From: Mucilaginibacter gilvus
GTDB lineage: Bacteria > Bacteroidota > Bacteroidia > Sphingobacteriales > Sphingobacteriaceae
Reading direction: 5' to 3'
NCBI RefSeq assembly: GCF_004054195.1
Contig: NZ_SBIW01000001.1
Span: forward strand, 496,001-560,000
Length of the DNA stretch: 64,000 nucleotides
The notes beneath the pieces were generated by a model. That model saw only the letters and a program-made list of their open reading frames with translations. It was not told the origin of the DNA and ran no database searches. Made by a program: the position numbers and the translations under genes. Each line of letters begins with the position of its first letter. Position 1 is the first letter of the stretch. Below, in pieces: positions 29,171 through 39,962 of the stretch.

Positions 29171-30583
29171 ATGAAACAACACCTGCAACACCCGGTATTT
29201 TCTGTGATTTCCAGCTTAGCTGCGGGGTTAAACGTGCAGGCGTTTGCCATTGGCGGGTACGTACGCGATATTTTTCTCCATCGCCCTTCCAAGGATATCG
29301 ATATTGTTGTTTTGGGTAACGGGATAGAATTTGCCGAAGCAGTTGCCGCCAAACTGAACGTAAAAGTTTCGGTATTTAAAAATTTTGGTACGGCTATGCT
29401 GCGCTACCAGGATGTAGAAGTGGAGTTTGTAGGTGCCCGCAAGGAAAGCTATCGCTCAGAATCGCGCAAGCCTATTGTGGAGAACGGCACGCTGGACGAC
29501 GACCAGAAACGCCGCGATTTTACTATCAACGCGCTGGCCATTACCTTGCACCCCGATAATTATGGTGTACTGGTAGATCCATTTGATGGCATTGCCGATA
29601 TTGAACAAAAACTCATCCGTACACCGCTTAACCCGGTAGAAACTTTTTCTGACGATCCCCTGCGGATGATGCGGGCTATCCGCTTTGCATCGCAACTGAA
29701 TTTCAGGATAGATGATGAGGCCATAGCGGCTATCAAAAGCAACCTGCACCGCATTAAAATTGTATCGCAGGAGCGCATCTCCGACGAGTTGAACAAGATC
29801 ATCCTCTCGGCTAAACCATCCATTGGTTTTAACTATTTGTTTGATACGGGCCTGCTGCACATTATCTTCCCACAGATGGTAGCACTTTACGGTGTGGAGA
29901 TCATCAACGGAAAAGGGCACAAGGATAATTTTTATCACACCCTGCAGGTGCTGGATAATATTTGCGAAACCACCGACGACCTTTGGCTGCGCTGGGCGGC
30001 TATTTTACATGATATTGCCAAACCACCCACCAAACGTTTTGAACCTGGCCACGGATGGACCTTCCACGGGCACGAGGATAAAGGCGCGCGTATGGTGCCC
30101 AAAATCTTCGCGCAGCTGAAATTGCCGCTGAACGAGAAGATGAAATTTGTACAGAAACTGGTGCAGTTGCATTTAAGGCCTATCGTTTTATCGCAATCCA
30201 TCGTTACCGATTCGGCCGTGCGCAGGTTGTTATTTGAAGCCGGAGAGGACATAGAGGCGCTGATGCTGTTGTGTAAAGCAGACGTAACTACCAAAAACGA
30301 ATACAAGGTTAAAAAATATCGTAACAATTTTGAGCTGGTTCTGCAAAAAATAAAGGATGTAGAAGAGCGCGACAGCATCCGAAACTGGCAGCCACCGGTA
30401 ACCGGATTGGATATTATGCAGCTTTTTGGCATTGGCGAGGGCCGCGAAGTGGGAATTATTAAGAATAAGATCCGCGAAGCGATCCTGGAGGGTGAAATTC
30501 CTAACAATAGAGAGGCAGCGATTAATTTTACAATTGAAAAAGGCCAGGAAATTGGCTTGAAAGTTGTTGCAAGCACAAATTGA
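29171..30583 (+). CDS. CCA-adding-type tRNA nucleotidyltransferase with HD domain
   Basis: About 470 residues. The class II nucleotidyltransferase head has GGYVRD and the acidic pair in DIDIVV, then the RRDFTINAL segment, the DDPLRMMRAIRFA region, and an HD phosphohydrolase domain (AILHDIAKP, then FHGHEDKGA). It either adds the CCA tail to tRNA or extends poly(A); sequence alone does not separate them firmly. No tRNA in this window encodes CCA, so a CCA-adding enzyme is needed. The start at 29171 follows the leader hairpin; the longer TTG frame from 29132 would run through it. Confidence 0.9.
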   Translation: MKQHLQHPVFSVISSLAAGLNVQAFAIGGYVRDIFLHRPSKDIDIVVLGNGIEFAEAVAAKLNVKVSVFKNFGTAMLRYQDVEVEFVGARKESYRSESRKPIVENGTLDDDQKRRDFTINALAITLHPDNYGVLVDPFDGIADIEQKLIRTPLNPVETFSDDPLRMMRAIRFASQLNFRIDDEAIAAIKSNLHRIKIVSQERISDELNKIILSAKPSIGFNYLFDTGLLHIIFPQMVALYGVEIINGKGHKDNFYHTLQVLDNICETTDDLWLRWAAILHDIAKPPTKRFEPGHGWTFHGHEDKGARMVPKIFAQLKLPLNEKMKFVQKLVQLHLRPIVLSQSIVTDSAVRRLLFEAGEDIEALMLLCKADVTTKNEYKVKKYRNNFELVLQKIKDVEERDSIRNWQPPVTGLDIMQLFGIGEGREVGIIKNKIREAILEGEIPNNREAAINFTIEKGQEIGLKVVASTN

Positions 30584-30596
30584 ATAAAAACATTAT

Positions 30597-30604
30597 TATT
30601 TTTG
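30597..30604 (+). promoter_or_regulatory. -7 element of the pRiA4b-like gene
   Basis: TATTTTTG is an exact TAnnTTTG match 17 bases before the start codon. No strong -33 is seen at 19-21 bases. Confidence 0.4.
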
Positions 30605-30620
30605 ACAAAAATTACGAAAA

Positions 30621-31259
30621 ATGGCATTATATAGGTTCAGGGTTACTTTTGAGGATTACGATGATGTAAGCCGGGATATTGATGTAAAATCGAACCAAAC
30701 ATTCGAGGATCTTCACCGCGCTATACACCAGTCTACCGGGTACAGCCCTGAATATTCTTCATCTTTTTATATCAGCAACGATCAGTGGATGAAAGGCGAA
30801 GAAATTACCTACCTACCTAACCAGAAAAGGGTCGACAGGAAGATTCCCCTGATGGAAAAGATAAAGCTGAGCAGCTATATCGACGACCCACACCAAAAGT
30901 TTTATTACACCTTTAATTTCGACAGGCCTTTTGATTTCCATGTGGAATTAAGGCAGATCATCCTGAACGAAACCCCGGGCGCTACGTATCCACTTGTGGT
31001 ACGTTCGGCCGGCGAAGCACCGAAACAGTTTGGCAATGTGTTTAACCCTGCCGCGGCAGCGCCTGATGAAGACCTGGATTTCCTGAACGAAATGCTTTAC
31101 AATCCCGAGGAAACCGAAGATTTTTCTGAGGTAACCGACACGGGTATAGATGACCCTGAAGAAGAAAAGAAAGAGGACGGAGAAGAAGATGAATTTGGCT
31201 TTGGCGATGACGACGGCTTTGAAGACGACGAAAAATCAGGCCGCGGAGGTGATTATTAA
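30621..31259 (+). CDS. pRiA4b ORF3-like / IS1096 passenger TnpR-type protein
   Basis: A 212-residue protein. The first about 150 residues match the plasmid pRiA4b ORF3-like fold (start ALYRFRVTFEDYDDVSRDI, then FEDLHRAIHQSTGY and FNFDRPFDFHVEL). The last about 60 residues are very acidic (EEEKKEDGEEDEFGFGDDDG) and probably disordered. Database names link the family to mobile elements, but no transposase, inverted repeats or target duplications are seen here, and related genes are common in Bacteroidota chromosomes. The function is unknown. Confidence 0.75.
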   Translation: MALYRFRVTFEDYDDVSRDIDVKSNQTFEDLHRAIHQSTGYSPEYSSSFYISNDQWMKGEEITYLPNQKRVDRKIPLMEKIKLSSYIDDPHQKFYYTFNFDRPFDFHVELRQIILNETPGATYPLVVRSAGEAPKQFGNVFNPAAAAPDEDLDFLNEMLYNPEETEDFSEVTDTGIDDPEEEKKEDGEEDEFGFGDDDGFEDDEKSGRGGDY

Positions 31260-31280
31260 TATCTAACATATTTTCTATTT

Positions 31281-31315
31281 TAGTCCATGGACCATAGACT
31301 ATAGACCATGGACTA
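31281..31315. repeat. Word repeat (ATAGTCCATGG type) upstream of miaA
   Basis: TAGTCCATGG (31281-31290) and CCATGGACTA (31306-31315) are perfect 10-base inverted arms. The middle repeats the words GACCATAG and GACTATAG. It ends 4 bases before the miaA ATG. The same word recurs at 35133-35205 and 62841-62931. Confidence 0.85.
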
Positions 31316-31319
31316 AATC

Positions 31320-32255
31320 ATGACCAATCAAGTTCGCCCCACCCTCATTGTAATTGCAGGCCCGACGGCTTCGGGTAAAACAGCGGCGGCTATCAAATTA
31401 GCACAGCATTTTAGTACGGTGGTGGTATCTGCCGATTCAAGGCAATTTTTCAGGGAGATGTCGATAGGTACCGCTAAGCCTACTGCCCAAGAATTGGCCG
31501 CCGCTCCACATTACTTTATTAACTCGCATTCCATTACCGAAAGCTTCTCCGTTGGCGATTTTGAACGGGAATGCCTTGTTCTGCTGGAAGAACTTTTTCA
31601 AACACATCCGGTAGTCGTGCTTGCCGGTGGCTCCGGCCTCTACATTAAAGCCATTTGCGAGGGATTTGATGAGTTGCCAACCGCCCATGAAGGCATACGT
31701 GAGCGCCTGAACGTTGAGCTTACCGAAAATGGGCTTATTCCGCTGCAGGAACGTCTAAAAGAGGTTGACCCGGTATACTATAATGACGTTGACATTAATA
31801 ACCCACAGCGCGTAATACGGGCATTGGAGGTTTACGAAAGCTCGGGGCAGCCCTTTTCATCTTACAGAACCGCAAAAACTAATAAACGCACTTTTGATAT
31901 TATTAAGCTTGGGCTGGATATGCCGAGGGAACTGCTCTACAACCGTATTAACCAGCGGGTGGATATCATGGTTGACGATGGTTTGGTTGCTGAAGCTAAG
32001 TCGCTACTACCCTACCGCCATTTAAACGCGCTAAACACCGTTGGGTATAGCGAGGTATTTGATTATTTCGATAGTAAAACTGATTTTCCAACGGCTATCA
32101 GCCTCATCAAACAAAATACCCGCCGTTTCGCCAAAAGGCAAATGACTTGGTTTAGGAAGGATAAGGAGATTGTTTGGGTGGATGCGTTGGGGACTGATTT
32201 GATGGGGGAAATGTTGGGGGTGATTGGTCAACCGCCTGAATTTCAAAAGAAATAA
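31320..32255 (+). CDS. miaA: tRNA dimethylallyltransferase
   Basis: A 311-residue enzyme adding an isopentenyl group to A37 of tRNAs that read codons starting with U. The P-loop GPTASGKT, then ADSRQFFREMSIGTAKP, ALAGGSGLYIKAI-like strand (VVLAGGSGLYIKAI), RVIRALEVYESSGQPFS and the C-terminal RRFAKRQMTWFRKD are all diagnostic. Length is normal. Confidence 0.96.
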   Translation: MTNQVRPTLIVIAGPTASGKTAAAIKLAQHFSTVVVSADSRQFFREMSIGTAKPTAQELAAAPHYFINSHSITESFSVGDFERECLVLLEELFQTHPVVVLAGGSGLYIKAICEGFDELPTAHEGIRERLNVELTENGLIPLQERLKEVDPVYYNDVDINNPQRVIRALEVYESSGQPFSSYRTAKTNKRTFDIIKLGLDMPRELLYNRINQRVDIMVDDGLVAEAKSLLPYRHLNALNTVGYSEVFDYFDSKTDFPTAISLIKQNTRRFAKRQMTWFRKDKEIVWVDALGTDLMGEMLGVIGQPPEFQKK

Positions 32256-32264
32256 AGGTTTTCA

Positions 32265-32386
32265 CTGCCGCAAGCGTCCTCGCTTGTGGCCAGTTAGCAG
32301 AGCGGCAATGCCTTTAAACGTGCATGGTTTGCATAATGGCAACCTTGCATGCGGGGCACAAGCCGGGGACGCTCGCGGCAGCGGGG
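32265..32386. repeat. Pair of GCCGCAAGCG palindromes in opposite orientation
   Basis: CTGCCGCAAGCGTCCTCGCT (from 32265, continuing to 32293) folds on itself (CCGCAAGCG / CGCTTGTGG). A second copy, GCACAAGCCGGGGACGCTCG (from 32356, continuing to 32386), is in inverse orientation. A third copy lies at 54433-54469. This head-to-head pair resembles a BIME-type REP arrangement. It fills the gap between convergent miaA and rmlA. Confidence 0.75.
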
Positions 32387-32395
32387 CATTAGCTT

Positions 32396-33259
32396 CTACT
32401 GATCCAACAAACTCTGCAAATAAGCTCCGTAGCCGCTCTTGATGTACTTCTGCACCAAAACCTTCAGCTGCTCATCGTCTATAAAGCCCATTACGTAAGC
32501 CACTTCTTCAATACACCCTATTTTGCGCGACTGGCGCTTTTCAATCACTCGGACAAATTCGGTAGCATCGCTTAACGAATCAAAGGTGCCGGTATCTAAC
32601 CAGGCGGTGCCACGGTCCATTACGCCTACCTTTAGGTTACCTTGTTCCAGATAAACGCGGTTCACATCGGTTATTTCGTATTCGCCACGTGGCGATGGGG
32701 CTATGTTTTTAGCAATTTCTACCACGCTGTTATCGTAAAAGTATAGGCCCGGTACCGCATATTTGGATTTTGGGGCAATTGGTTTTTCTTCGATAGATAC
32801 CGCGCGGAATTCAGAATCGAACTCCACTACACCGTAACGTTCCGGATCGGTAACAGGGTAGGCAAATATGGCAGCACCTTCTACGTCGTTAAAACTTTGT
32901 ATCAGCTTGCTAAAGCCTGAGCCGTAGAAAATGTTATCGCCTAAAACTAAAGCCACTTTATCCTTACCAATAAAATCGGCACCTATTACGAAGGCCTGAG
33001 CAAGACCATTCGGGGTTTCTTGTATAGCGTATTGGAATTTACAGCCAAGCTCCTCTCCCGTGCCTAACAGGCGCACAAAACCGGGGTTATCTTCGGCAGT
33101 GGTGATAATGAGGATCTCGCTGATACCTGCCAGCATCAAAACCGAAAGCGGGTAGTAGATCATCGGCTTATCATAAATAGGCATCAGTTGTTTACTAATT
33201 GCCTTGGTGATAGGATAAAGCCTAGTGCCCGATCCGCCTGCTAATATGATACCTTTCAT
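32396..33259 (-). CDS. rmlA: Glucose-1-phosphate thymidylyltransferase
   Basis: A 287-residue nucleotidyltransferase making dTDP-glucose for rhamnose synthesis. The signature [20 protein letters not shown] is at the N-terminus, followed by [29 protein letters not shown], and the GTAWLDTGT loop. Length is typical. It lies 12 bases after rmlD on the same strand, but rmlB and rmlC are not in this window. Confidence 0.95.
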   Translation of the reverse strand: MKGIILAGGSGTRLYPITKAISKQLMPIYDKPMIYYPLSVLMLAGISEILIITTAEDNPGFVRLLGTGEELGCKFQYAIQETPNGLAQAFVIGADFIGKDKVALVLGDNIFYGSGFSKLIQSFNDVEGAAIFAYPVTDPERYGVVEFDSEFRAVSIEEKPIAPKSKYAVPGLYFYDNSVVEIAKNIAPSPRGEYEITDVNRVYLEQGNLKVGVMDRGTAWLDTGTFDSLSDATEFVRVIEKRQSRKIGCIEEVAYVMGFIDDEQLKVLVQKYIKSGYGAYLQSLLDQ

Positions 33260-33271
33260 GGTTGTGAGTGC

Positions 33272-34135
33272 TTAGTTTTGTTGTTTGAGTTGAGCGATGC
33301 AAATCTGCAGGCTCTCTCTCCAATACGGAACTTCGATGCCGAATGCTTTCTTTATTTTAGTTTTATCCATCACCGAATACGGTGGCCTTACAGCCCGTGT
33401 GGGGTATTCGCTGGTAGGGATAGGGATCACCTTAACTTCGGTTCCCGAAATTTCGAATATGGCCTTAGAGAAATCGTACCAGGAGGCAATACCCTCGTTG
33501 CTATAATGGTAAATGCCGTATGCCTCGCTACCCGATTGAATAATGGTGATGATGCAGTCTGCCAGGTCGATAGCGTAAGTTGGCGTACCAGCCTGGTCGG
33601 CAATTATTTTTAGTTCAGGGCGCTCTGCACCCAGCTTAAGCATGGTTTTAACATAGTTGTTCGCAAACTCCGAATAAAGCCAGGCCGTGCGAACAATAAA
33701 ATATTCATTCAAAAGTGCCGGGATAACTTTTTCGCCGTCAAGTTTGGTTTGGCCATAAACGCTGATGGGTAGTGTTTCGTCGTCCTCTTTTAAAGGAGAG
33801 GAAATATCGCCTTTAAATACAAAATCTGTAGAAACCTGTATCAGTTTTGTGCCGTGTTCCCCACACAATTTGGCAATGTTTTCTACCCCTGTTTTATTGA
33901 TCTTTTCTGCGAGTTCAGCATCGTCTTCTGCTTTATCAACCGCGGTATACGCAGCGCAGTTAACGGCATAGGCTGGCTTGTATTTAGCGAAGAGTTTGCC
34001 TAAGCCATCAACATCCAAAATATTGGCTTCGGTTTCGTCCGGGAAAATAAAGAAACCGAGGCCTCTATCTGCGGCTAATTTTTTAAAACATTGCCCTAAC
34101 TGGCCAGAGGCGCCGAAGATGATGGTTTTACTCAT
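33272..34135 (-). CDS. rmlD: dTDP-4-dehydrorhamnose reductase
   Basis: A 287-residue extended SDR. The Rossmann motif is GASGQLGQ at the N-terminus. The catalytic YGQTK and substrate-binding VRTAWLYSEFANNYV segments are present, then the DQAGTPTY motif. It makes the final reduction to dTDP-L-rhamnose, and pairs with rmlA in a likely operon with fcl upstream. Confidence 0.93.
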   Translation of the reverse strand: MSKTIIFGASGQLGQCFKKLAADRGLGFFIFPDETEANILDVDGLGKLFAKYKPAYAVNCAAYTAVDKAEDDAELAEKINKTGVENIAKLCGEHGTKLIQVSTDFVFKGDISSPLKEDDETLPISVYGQTKLDGEKVIPALLNEYFIVRTAWLYSEFANNYVKTMLKLGAERPELKIIADQAGTPTYAIDLADCIITIIQSGSEAYGIYHYSNEGIASWYDFSKAIFEISGTEVKVIPIPTSEYPTRAVRPPYSVMDKTKIKKAFGIEVPYWRESLQICIAQLKQQN

Positions 34136-34190
34136 GTATATTATATCTGTTGAACGATGTGTTAACGATTTCAGGATTTAAAAGGTTTCG

Positions 34191-35126
34191 TTATCGCTCT
34201 ACGTGGTGTACCAGAAAATCCTGGTAAGCTAAGTTAATACCTTCTTCCAGTTCTGTGGCATAACGCCATCCTTTTTCTGCCAGTTTGCTTACGTCCATTA
34301 GCTTGCGAGGCGTGCCATCGGGTTTGCTGGTATCAAAGTCGATATCGCCCTCGTAACCGGTTACTTTTTTAATTAACAGCGCAAGGTCTTTAATAGTAAT
34401 CTCGGTGCCGCTGCCGATGTTTACCAGGCCCGCCTCATCGTAATTCTGCATCAGGTAATAGCAGGCTTCAGCCAAATCATCGGCAAACAAAAACTCGCGC
34501 AGCGGCGTACCTGTTCCCCAAATGGTAACGGTTGGTAAATTCTGTTCCTTCGCCTCATGAAACCTGCGGATCATGGCCGGCAGCACGTGTGAGTTTTGCG
34601 GGTGGTAGTTATCATTGTAGCCATACATATTGGTAGGCATTACCGATATAAAGTTGCAGCCATACTGCGCGCGGTATGCATCGCACATTTTGATGCCGGC
34701 AATTTTAGCTATGGCATATGGTTCGTTGGTTGGTTCCAGCAGGCCGGTCAACAGGTAATCTTCTTTCAACGGCTGTGGGGCCATCTTTGGATAGATACAG
34801 CTTGACCCCAGGAACATCAGCTTTTTTACGCCGTTTAAATAAGCGTTATGGATAACATTGTTCTGGATCTGCAGGTTCTCATACAAAAAATCGGCACGGT
34901 AGGTGTTATTGGCTACAATACCGCCCACCTTTGCTGCCGCCAAAAACACGTAATCGGGTTTTGTAGCAGTAAAGAAAGCGGCCACCTGTTGCTGGTCGCG
35001 CAGATCGATCTCAGCAGAAGTTCGCAAAATAAAGTTGGTGTAACCCTCTGCCTGCAGCTTGCGGTGTATAGCAGAACCCACCATCCCACGATGCCCGGCA
35101 ATATATATTTTAGCTTGTTTGTTCAT
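34191..35126 (-). CDS. fcl: GDP-L-fucose synthase
   Basis: A 311-residue SDR (epimerase/reductase). Diagnostic segments are [39 protein letters not shown] and the catalytic YAIAK (Tyr-x3-Lys). It converts GDP-4-keto-6-deoxymannose to GDP-L-fucose. The expected partner gmd is not in this window. Neighbouring rmlA and rmlD suggest a polysaccharide-precursor cluster. Confidence 0.95.
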   Translation of the reverse strand: MNKQAKIYIAGHRGMVGSAIHRKLQAEGYTNFILRTSAEIDLRDQQQVAAFFTATKPDYVFLAAAKVGGIVANNTYRADFLYENLQIQNNVIHNAYLNGVKKLMFLGSSCIYPKMAPQPLKEDYLLTGLLEPTNEPYAIAKIAGIKMCDAYRAQYGCNFISVMPTNMYGYNDNYHPQNSHVLPAMIRRFHEAKEQNLPTVTIWGTGTPLREFLFADDLAEACYYLMQNYDEAGLVNIGSGTEITIKDLALLIKKVTGYEGDIDFDTSKPDGTPRKLMDVSKLAEKGWRYATELEEGINLAYQDFLVHHVER

Positions 35127-35132
35127 TAATTA

Positions 35133-35205
35133 AGTTGATAGTCGATGGATCATAGTCAATAGTTAGAAAAATACCCGCAGCTACCATGGACTATAAGCCA
35201 TGAAC
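35133..35205. repeat. Inverted word repeat (ATAGTCGATGG type)
   Basis: Left words GATAGTCGATGGATCATAGT and onward, and right words ACCATGGACTATAAGCCATG. The right arm's reverse complement contains ATAGTCCATGG, matching the left word with one change. It fills the gap between the DUF3467 stop and the fcl start. Confidence 0.75.
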
Positions 35206-35208
35206 CAA

Positions 35209-35529
35209 TTACGCCTGCCCGATAGGCCCGCCAAAAGTCATGGGGAAGGCACCGCCGGTTGGATCGTTGCCTATTTTGATACGGCCATTTACGGTCTCAA
35301 ATTTCTCCACATTGTCCTCAAGCGCGGTTAGCAGCCTTTTGGCGTGTTCCGGCGTTAGTATTACGCGCGATTTTACTTTTGCTTTGGGTACACCCGGCAT
35401 TACACGGATAAAATCAAGCACAAACTCCGAACTGGAATGGGTGATAATGGCAAGGTTGGCGTATGTGCCCTCTGCAACTTCTTCAGAAAGCTCAATGTTT
35501 ATCTGGTTTTCGTTTTGTTGTTCTTCCAT
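35209..35529 (-). CDS. DUF3467 protein
   Basis: A 106-residue protein matching the DUF3467 pattern: an acidic Gln/Asn-rich start, then YANLAIITHSSSEFVLDF, the MPGVPKAKVKSRVILTPEHA core and a Gly-rich end. No enzymatic motif is known. It lies just downstream of rpoC behind a terminator hairpin, a placement I associate with Bacteroidota. The function is unknown. Confidence 0.85.
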   Translation of the reverse strand: MEEQQNENQINIELSEEVAEGTYANLAIITHSSSEFVLDFIRVMPGVPKAKVKSRVILTPEHAKRLLTALEDNVEKFETVNGRIKIGNDPTGGAFPMTFGGPIGQA

Positions 35530-35541
35530 GGTACTAAAATA

Positions 35542-35573
35542 GCAAAGCCTTCCATTTTCATAGAAGGCTTTGC
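35542..35573 (-). terminator. Hairpin after rpoC
   Basis: GCAAAGCCTTC and GAAGGCTTTGC form a perfect 11-base stem with a 10-base loop, 23 bases past the rpoC stop. On the minus strand it is followed by TATTTTAG, a weak T-rich tail, so termination may be partial. Confidence 0.75.
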
Positions 35574-35595
35574 AAAAGTATTTAAAATAATCTGA

Positions 35596-38500
35596 TTAAG
35601 CTTCCACTTCCTCAGTTTTTGAAGCCATCAGGCGATCAAATTCTTCCTGAGAACCTACACGGATATTTTCGTATTCGCGTAAACCTGTACCAGAAGGAAT
35701 TAAGTGACCAACAATAACGTTCTCCTTCAAGCCCAGCATGTTATCTTTCTTCCCTGCTATGGCTGCTTCGTTCAGTACTTTTGTAGTTTCCTGGAACGAT
35801 GCCGCTGAAATAAACGATTTGGTACCTAACGATGCTCTTGTGATACCTTGCAGCATCGGGCTCGAAGTTGCAGCAATTGCATCCCTTACCTCAACCAGTT
35901 GCGCATCCTTACGTTTCAGGATAGAGTTTTCGTCGCGCAGTTTCCTTAAAGAAACGATTTGACCCACTTTTAAGTTGGTTGAATCACCTGCTTCGGTTAC
36001 AACCTTCTTATCAAACATCTCGTCGTTCTCTATCATAAAGTCCCAGCTATCAACTGCTTCCCTTTCAAGGAAACGAGTATCACCTGCGTCTTCAATGGCA
36101 ACTTTCTGCATCATCTGGTGAACAATAACCTCAAAGTGCTTATCGTTTATCTTTACACCCTGTAAACGGTAAACCTCTTGTATACCGTTAACCAGGTACT
36201 CTTGCACAGCCGCAGGGCCTTTAATAGCAAGGATATCTGCCGGAGAGATAGAACCATCAGATAATGGCATACCTGCTTTAACAAAGTCGTTATCCTGTAC
36301 AAGGATGTGTTTAGATAAAGGCACCAAGTATTTTTTAACCTGGCCATCTTTACTTTCAATGGTGATCTCGCGGTTACCACGTTTCACGCCACCTAAAGTT
36401 ACTACACCGTCAATCTCGGTTACTACCGCAGGGTTAGATGGGTTACGTGCTTCAAATAACTCGGTTACACGTGGTAAACCACCTGTAATATCTCGCGTTT
36501 TACCGGTTGAACGAGGGATTTTAGCAATAACTTGCCCGGTTTGCAGTTTCTCACCTTCTTCAACAGAAATGTGGGCACCTACCGGGATGTTGTATCCTTT
36601 AATGATGTTACCTTTTGTATCAGCTATCTGGATAACAGGGTTTTTTGTTTTATCCCTGGTATCGATAATAACTTTCTCACGGTGACCTGTTTGCTCATCG
36701 CTCTCCTCGCGGAAAGTGATGCCTTCCAATACCGCCTCAAAAGTGGTGATACCGGCAAACTCTGATATAATAACCGCATTGTACGGATCCCATGAACAGA
36801 TACGATCGCCTTTGGCAATTTTAGCGCCATCTTTTACATACAGGTATGAACCGTATGGAATATTGTTGGTAACGATAACCTTGTTGCTACCCGCCTCGAT
36901 GATGCGGAACTCGCCAGAACGGCCTAATACCACTTCAACAGTTCCTTCGTCGTTTTTGTAATCAACCGTACGTACGTTCTCAAATTCAATGATACCATCA
37001 AACCTTGCGTTGATCTGAGATTCAGCCGCGATGTTTGATGCGGTACCACCCACGTGGAATGTACGAAGTGTTAACTGTGTACCCGGCTCACCAATTGACT
37101 GTGCTGCAATTACACCCACTGCCTCGCCTTTTTGCACGCGTTTACCGCTTGCAAGGTTACGACCGTAGCATAATGTACAAACACCTCTGCGGCTTTCGCA
37201 AGTTAATACCGAACGTATTTCGATACCTTCTAAAGGTGAGTTCTCTATTTTCTTACCAATTTCTTCTGTGATGTCAAGGCCGGCAGATACCAACAGTTCG
37301 CCGGTAATAGGGTCATGAACATCATGAAGGGTGGTACGGCCTAAAATACGGTCGTACAATGGTTCAACAATATCTTCGTTATCTTTTAATGCAGTTGTGT
37401 AGATACCTCTTAAAGTACCGCAATCTACCGAACCAACGATCATATCCTGCGCAACATCATGCAACCTACGGGTTAAGTAACCAGCATCAGCTGTTTTTAA
37501 CGCCGTATCTGCCAAACCTTTACGCGCACCGTGGGTAGAGATAAAGTACTCTAATACCGACAATCCTTCTTTAAAGTTAGAAAGGATCGGGTTTTCGATG
37601 ATCTCACCACCAGAACCTGATTTTTGAGGCTTAGCCATCAAACCACGCATACCTGCAAGCTGACGGATCTGCTCTTTAGAACCACGCGCACCAGAGTCAA
37701 GCATCATGTAAACAGAGTTGAAGCCCTGGTTATCGTTGCTCAGGATGTTCATCACATTCGCGGTTAAGCGGTTGTTGATACGTGTCCAGATATCGATGAT
37801 TTGGTTATAACGCTCGTTGTTGGTAATGAAACCCATGTTATAGTTACCCATAACATCTTCCACTTCTTTAGAAGCCTGGGCAATCAGTGTCACTTTTTCC
37901 TCAGGGATATTGATATCCTTCAGGTTAAATGATAAACCACCCTGGAATGCCATACGGAAACCTAACTCCTTAATATCATCAAGGAACTGGGCAGCGCGTG
38001 CCATACCGGTCATTTTAACAACCTCGCCGATAATATCACGCAGTGATTTTTTGGTCAACAGTTCGTTAATGTAACCAACTTCTTCGGGCACATGCTCGTT
38101 AAATAACACGCGGCCTACAGTAGTTTCAATTATTTTAGAAACGATGATGCCATCGCGTTCTTTAATTCTTCCTTTAACCTTAATAAAGGCGTGCAGATCG
38201 ATCTTTCTTTCGTTATAAGCGATAATTACCTCTTCAGAAGAATAGAAAGTTAAGCCCTGGCCTTTAACAACGCGTCCTTCATCTGTTTTACGGCCTTTGG
38301 TTATGTAGTACAAACCAAGCACCATGTCCTGAGAAGGTACTGTAATTGGGGTACCGTTGGCAGGGTTTAAGATGTTGTGCGATGCAAGCATTAATACCTG
38401 GGCTTCCAAAATTGCCGCGTTACCAAGTGGTACGTGTACAGCCATCTGGTCACCGTCAAAATCCGCGTTGAAGGCGGTACAGGTTAACGGGTGCAATTGT

Positions 38501-39882
38501 ATAGCCTTACCTTCAACCAATTTCGGCTGGAAGGCCTGGATACCCAACCTGTGCAGCGTAGGCGCACGGTTTAGTAATACAGGGTGGCCTTTTAATACGT
38601 TTTCCAAAATATCCCAAACTAATGGGTCTTTACGGTCAACAATTTTCTTGGCAGATTTTACTGTTTTAACCACACCACGCTCAATCATCTTACGGATGAT
38701 AAATGGTTTGAATAATTCAGCAGCCATATCCTTTGGTAAACCGCACTCGTGCAATTTAAGGTTAGGGCCTACCACAATTACCGAACGTGCCGAGTAATCC
38801 ACACGTTTACCCAGTAAATTTTGACGGAAACGGCCTTGTTTACCTTTCAGGATATCCGAAAGTGATTTCAATGCACGGTTACCCTCAGTTTTTACCGCGT
38901 TTACTTTACGTGAGTTATCAAATAACGAATCCACAGCTTCCTGCAGCATACGTTTTTCGTTACGTAAAATTACTTCCGGTGCTTTGATCTCGATCAAACG
39001 TTTTAAACGGTTGTTACGGATAATTACACGGCGGTAAAGGTCGTTCAAATCAGAAGTAGCAAAACGGCCACCTTCCAATGGAACCAATGGGCGCAATTCT
39101 GGCGGGATAACCGGAACGATCTTAACGATCATCCACTCAGGGTTATTCTCAATCCTTGTTTTTGCATCACGGAAAGCTTCTACAACCTGTAAACGTTTCA
39201 AAGCTTCGTTTTTACGTTGCTGTGAAGTTTCGTTTGCAGCCTGGTGGCGCAGGTTGTATGATAACTGGTCAAGGTCGAGGCGTTTCAGAAGATCTTCTAA
39301 AGCCTCAGCACCCATCTTAGCTACAAATTTCTGTGGATCTTTATCATCCAGGTATTGGTTTTCCTTTGGTAAGGTATCCAATATATCCAGGTATTCTTCT
39401 TCGGTCAGGAAATCCATTTTAGAGATCCCGTCGCCTTCTTTAATACCCGGCTGTATAACTACATATCTTTCGTAATAAATGATCAGGTCGAGCCTTTTGG
39501 TTGGTAAGCCCAGCAGGTAGCCAATTTTGTTTGGCAACGAGCGGAAGTACCAGATGTGCGCAACAGGCACCACCAAATTGATGTGGCCCATACGCTCGCG
39601 GCGCACCTTCTTTTCGGTTACTTCAACACCGCAACGGTCGCAAACGATACCTTTGTAACGGATACGTTTGTATTTACCGCAATGGCACTCGTAATCTTTT
39701 ACCGGACCGAATATACGCTCGCAGAACAAACCATCGCGCTCAGGCTTGTAGGTCCTGTAGTTGATGGTTTCAGGTTTCAAAACTTCACCGCTCGAACGTT
39801 CCAGGATAGATTCCGGAGAAGCTAAACTGATCGTAATTGTAGTGAAATTACTTTTGATTTTATTATCCTTTTTGTAAGACAT
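35596..39882 (-). CDS. rpoC: RNA polymerase subunit beta-prime
   Basis: About 1428 residues. Starting residues [13 protein letters not shown] are followed by the N-terminal zinc site ([20 protein letters not shown]), the catalytic [12 protein letters not shown] near residue 472, the bridge and trigger region, and the second zinc site ([13 protein letters not shown]). The start at 39882 is chosen over the longer frame to 39921, because AAAGGAG precedes it and the extra codons would read into the rpoB-rpoC repeat. It forms the catalytic core with rpoB. Confidence 0.97.
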   Translation of the reverse strand: MSYKKDNKIKSNFTTITISLASPESILERSSGEVLKPETINYRTYKPERDGLFCERIFGPVKDYECHCGKYKRIRYKGIVCDRCGVEVTEKKVRRERMGHINLVVPVAHIWYFRSLPNKIGYLLGLPTKRLDLIIYYERYVVIQPGIKEGDGISKMDFLTEEEYLDILDTLPKENQYLDDKDPQKFVAKMGAEALEDLLKRLDLDQLSYNLRHQAANETSQQRKNEALKRLQVVEAFRDAKTRIENNPEWMIVKIVPVIPPELRPLVPLEGGRFATSDLNDLYRRVIIRNNRLKRLIEIKAPEVILRNEKRMLQEAVDSLFDNSRKVNAVKTEGNRALKSLSDILKGKQGRFRQNLLGKRVDYSARSVIVVGPNLKLHECGLPKDMAAELFKPFIIRKMIERGVVKTVKSAKKIVDRKDPLVWDILENVLKGHPVLLNRAPTLHRLGIQAFQPKLVEGKAIQLHPLTCTAFNADFDGDQMAVHVPLGNAAILEAQVLMLASHNILNPANGTPITVPSQDMVLGLYYITKGRKTDEGRVVKGQGLTFYSSEEVIIAYNERKIDLHAFIKVKGRIKERDGIIVSKIIETTVGRVLFNEHVPEEVGYINELLTKKSLRDIIGEVVKMTGMARAAQFLDDIKELGFRMAFQGGLSFNLKDINIPEEKVTLIAQASKEVEDVMGNYNMGFITNNERYNQIIDIWTRINNRLTANVMNILSNDNQGFNSVYMMLDSGARGSKEQIRQLAGMRGLMAKPQKSGSGGEIIENPILSNFKEGLSVLEYFISTHGARKGLADTALKTADAGYLTRRLHDVAQDMIVGSVDCGTLRGIYTTALKDNEDIVEPLYDRILGRTTLHDVHDPITGELLVSAGLDITEEIGKKIENSPLEGIEIRSVLTCESRRGVCTLCYGRNLASGKRVQKGEAVGVIAAQSIGEPGTQLTLRTFHVGGTASNIAAESQINARFDGIIEFENVRTVDYKNDEGTVEVVLGRSGEFRIIEAGSNKVIVTNNIPYGSYLYVKDGAKIAKGDRICSWDPYNAVIISEFAGITTFEAVLEGITFREESDEQTGHREKVIIDTRDKTKNPVIQIADTKGNIIKGYNIPVGAHISVEEGEKLQTGQVIAKIPRSTGKTRDITGGLPRVTELFEARNPSNPAVVTEIDGVVTLGGVKRGNREITIESKDGQVKKYLVPLSKHILVQDNDFVKAGMPLSDGSISPADILAIKGPAAVQEYLVNGIQEVYRLQGVKINDKHFEVIVHQMMQKVAIEDAGDTRFLEREAVDSWDFMIENDEMFDKKVVTEAGDSTNLKVGQIVSLRKLRDENSILKRKDAQLVEVRDAIAATSSPMLQGITRASLGTKSFISAASFQETTKVLNEAAIAGKKDNMLGLKENVIVGHLIPSGTGLREYENIRVGSQEEFDRLMASKTEEVEA

Positions 39883-39902
39883 AGTCTCCTTTGTTTTTTT
39901 GA

Positions 39903-39958
39903 GTTGAAAGTTAAAGGTCAAAAGTTGAAGGTACTTTGCACCTTCAACTTTAAACTTT
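39903..39958. repeat. Inverted word repeat (GTTGAAGGT type) between rpoB and rpoC
   Basis: AAAGTTGAAGGT (39921-39932) and ACCTTCAACTTT (39940-39951) are a perfect 12-base stem with a 7-base loop. Outside it the words GTTGAAAGTTAAAGGT and AAACTTTACAC extend both arms. It sits entirely in the gap between two essential co-transcribed genes. Confidence 0.85.
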
Positions 39959-39962
39959 ACAC

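Noticed and set aside
30621..31259. A mobile element around the pRiA4b-like gene
   Set aside because: No transposase, terminal repeats or target duplication seen; the nearby palindrome is a word repeat.
31281..31315. Operator palindrome for miaA
   Set aside because: The same word structure occurs at unrelated genes, so a miaA-specific operator is unlikely.
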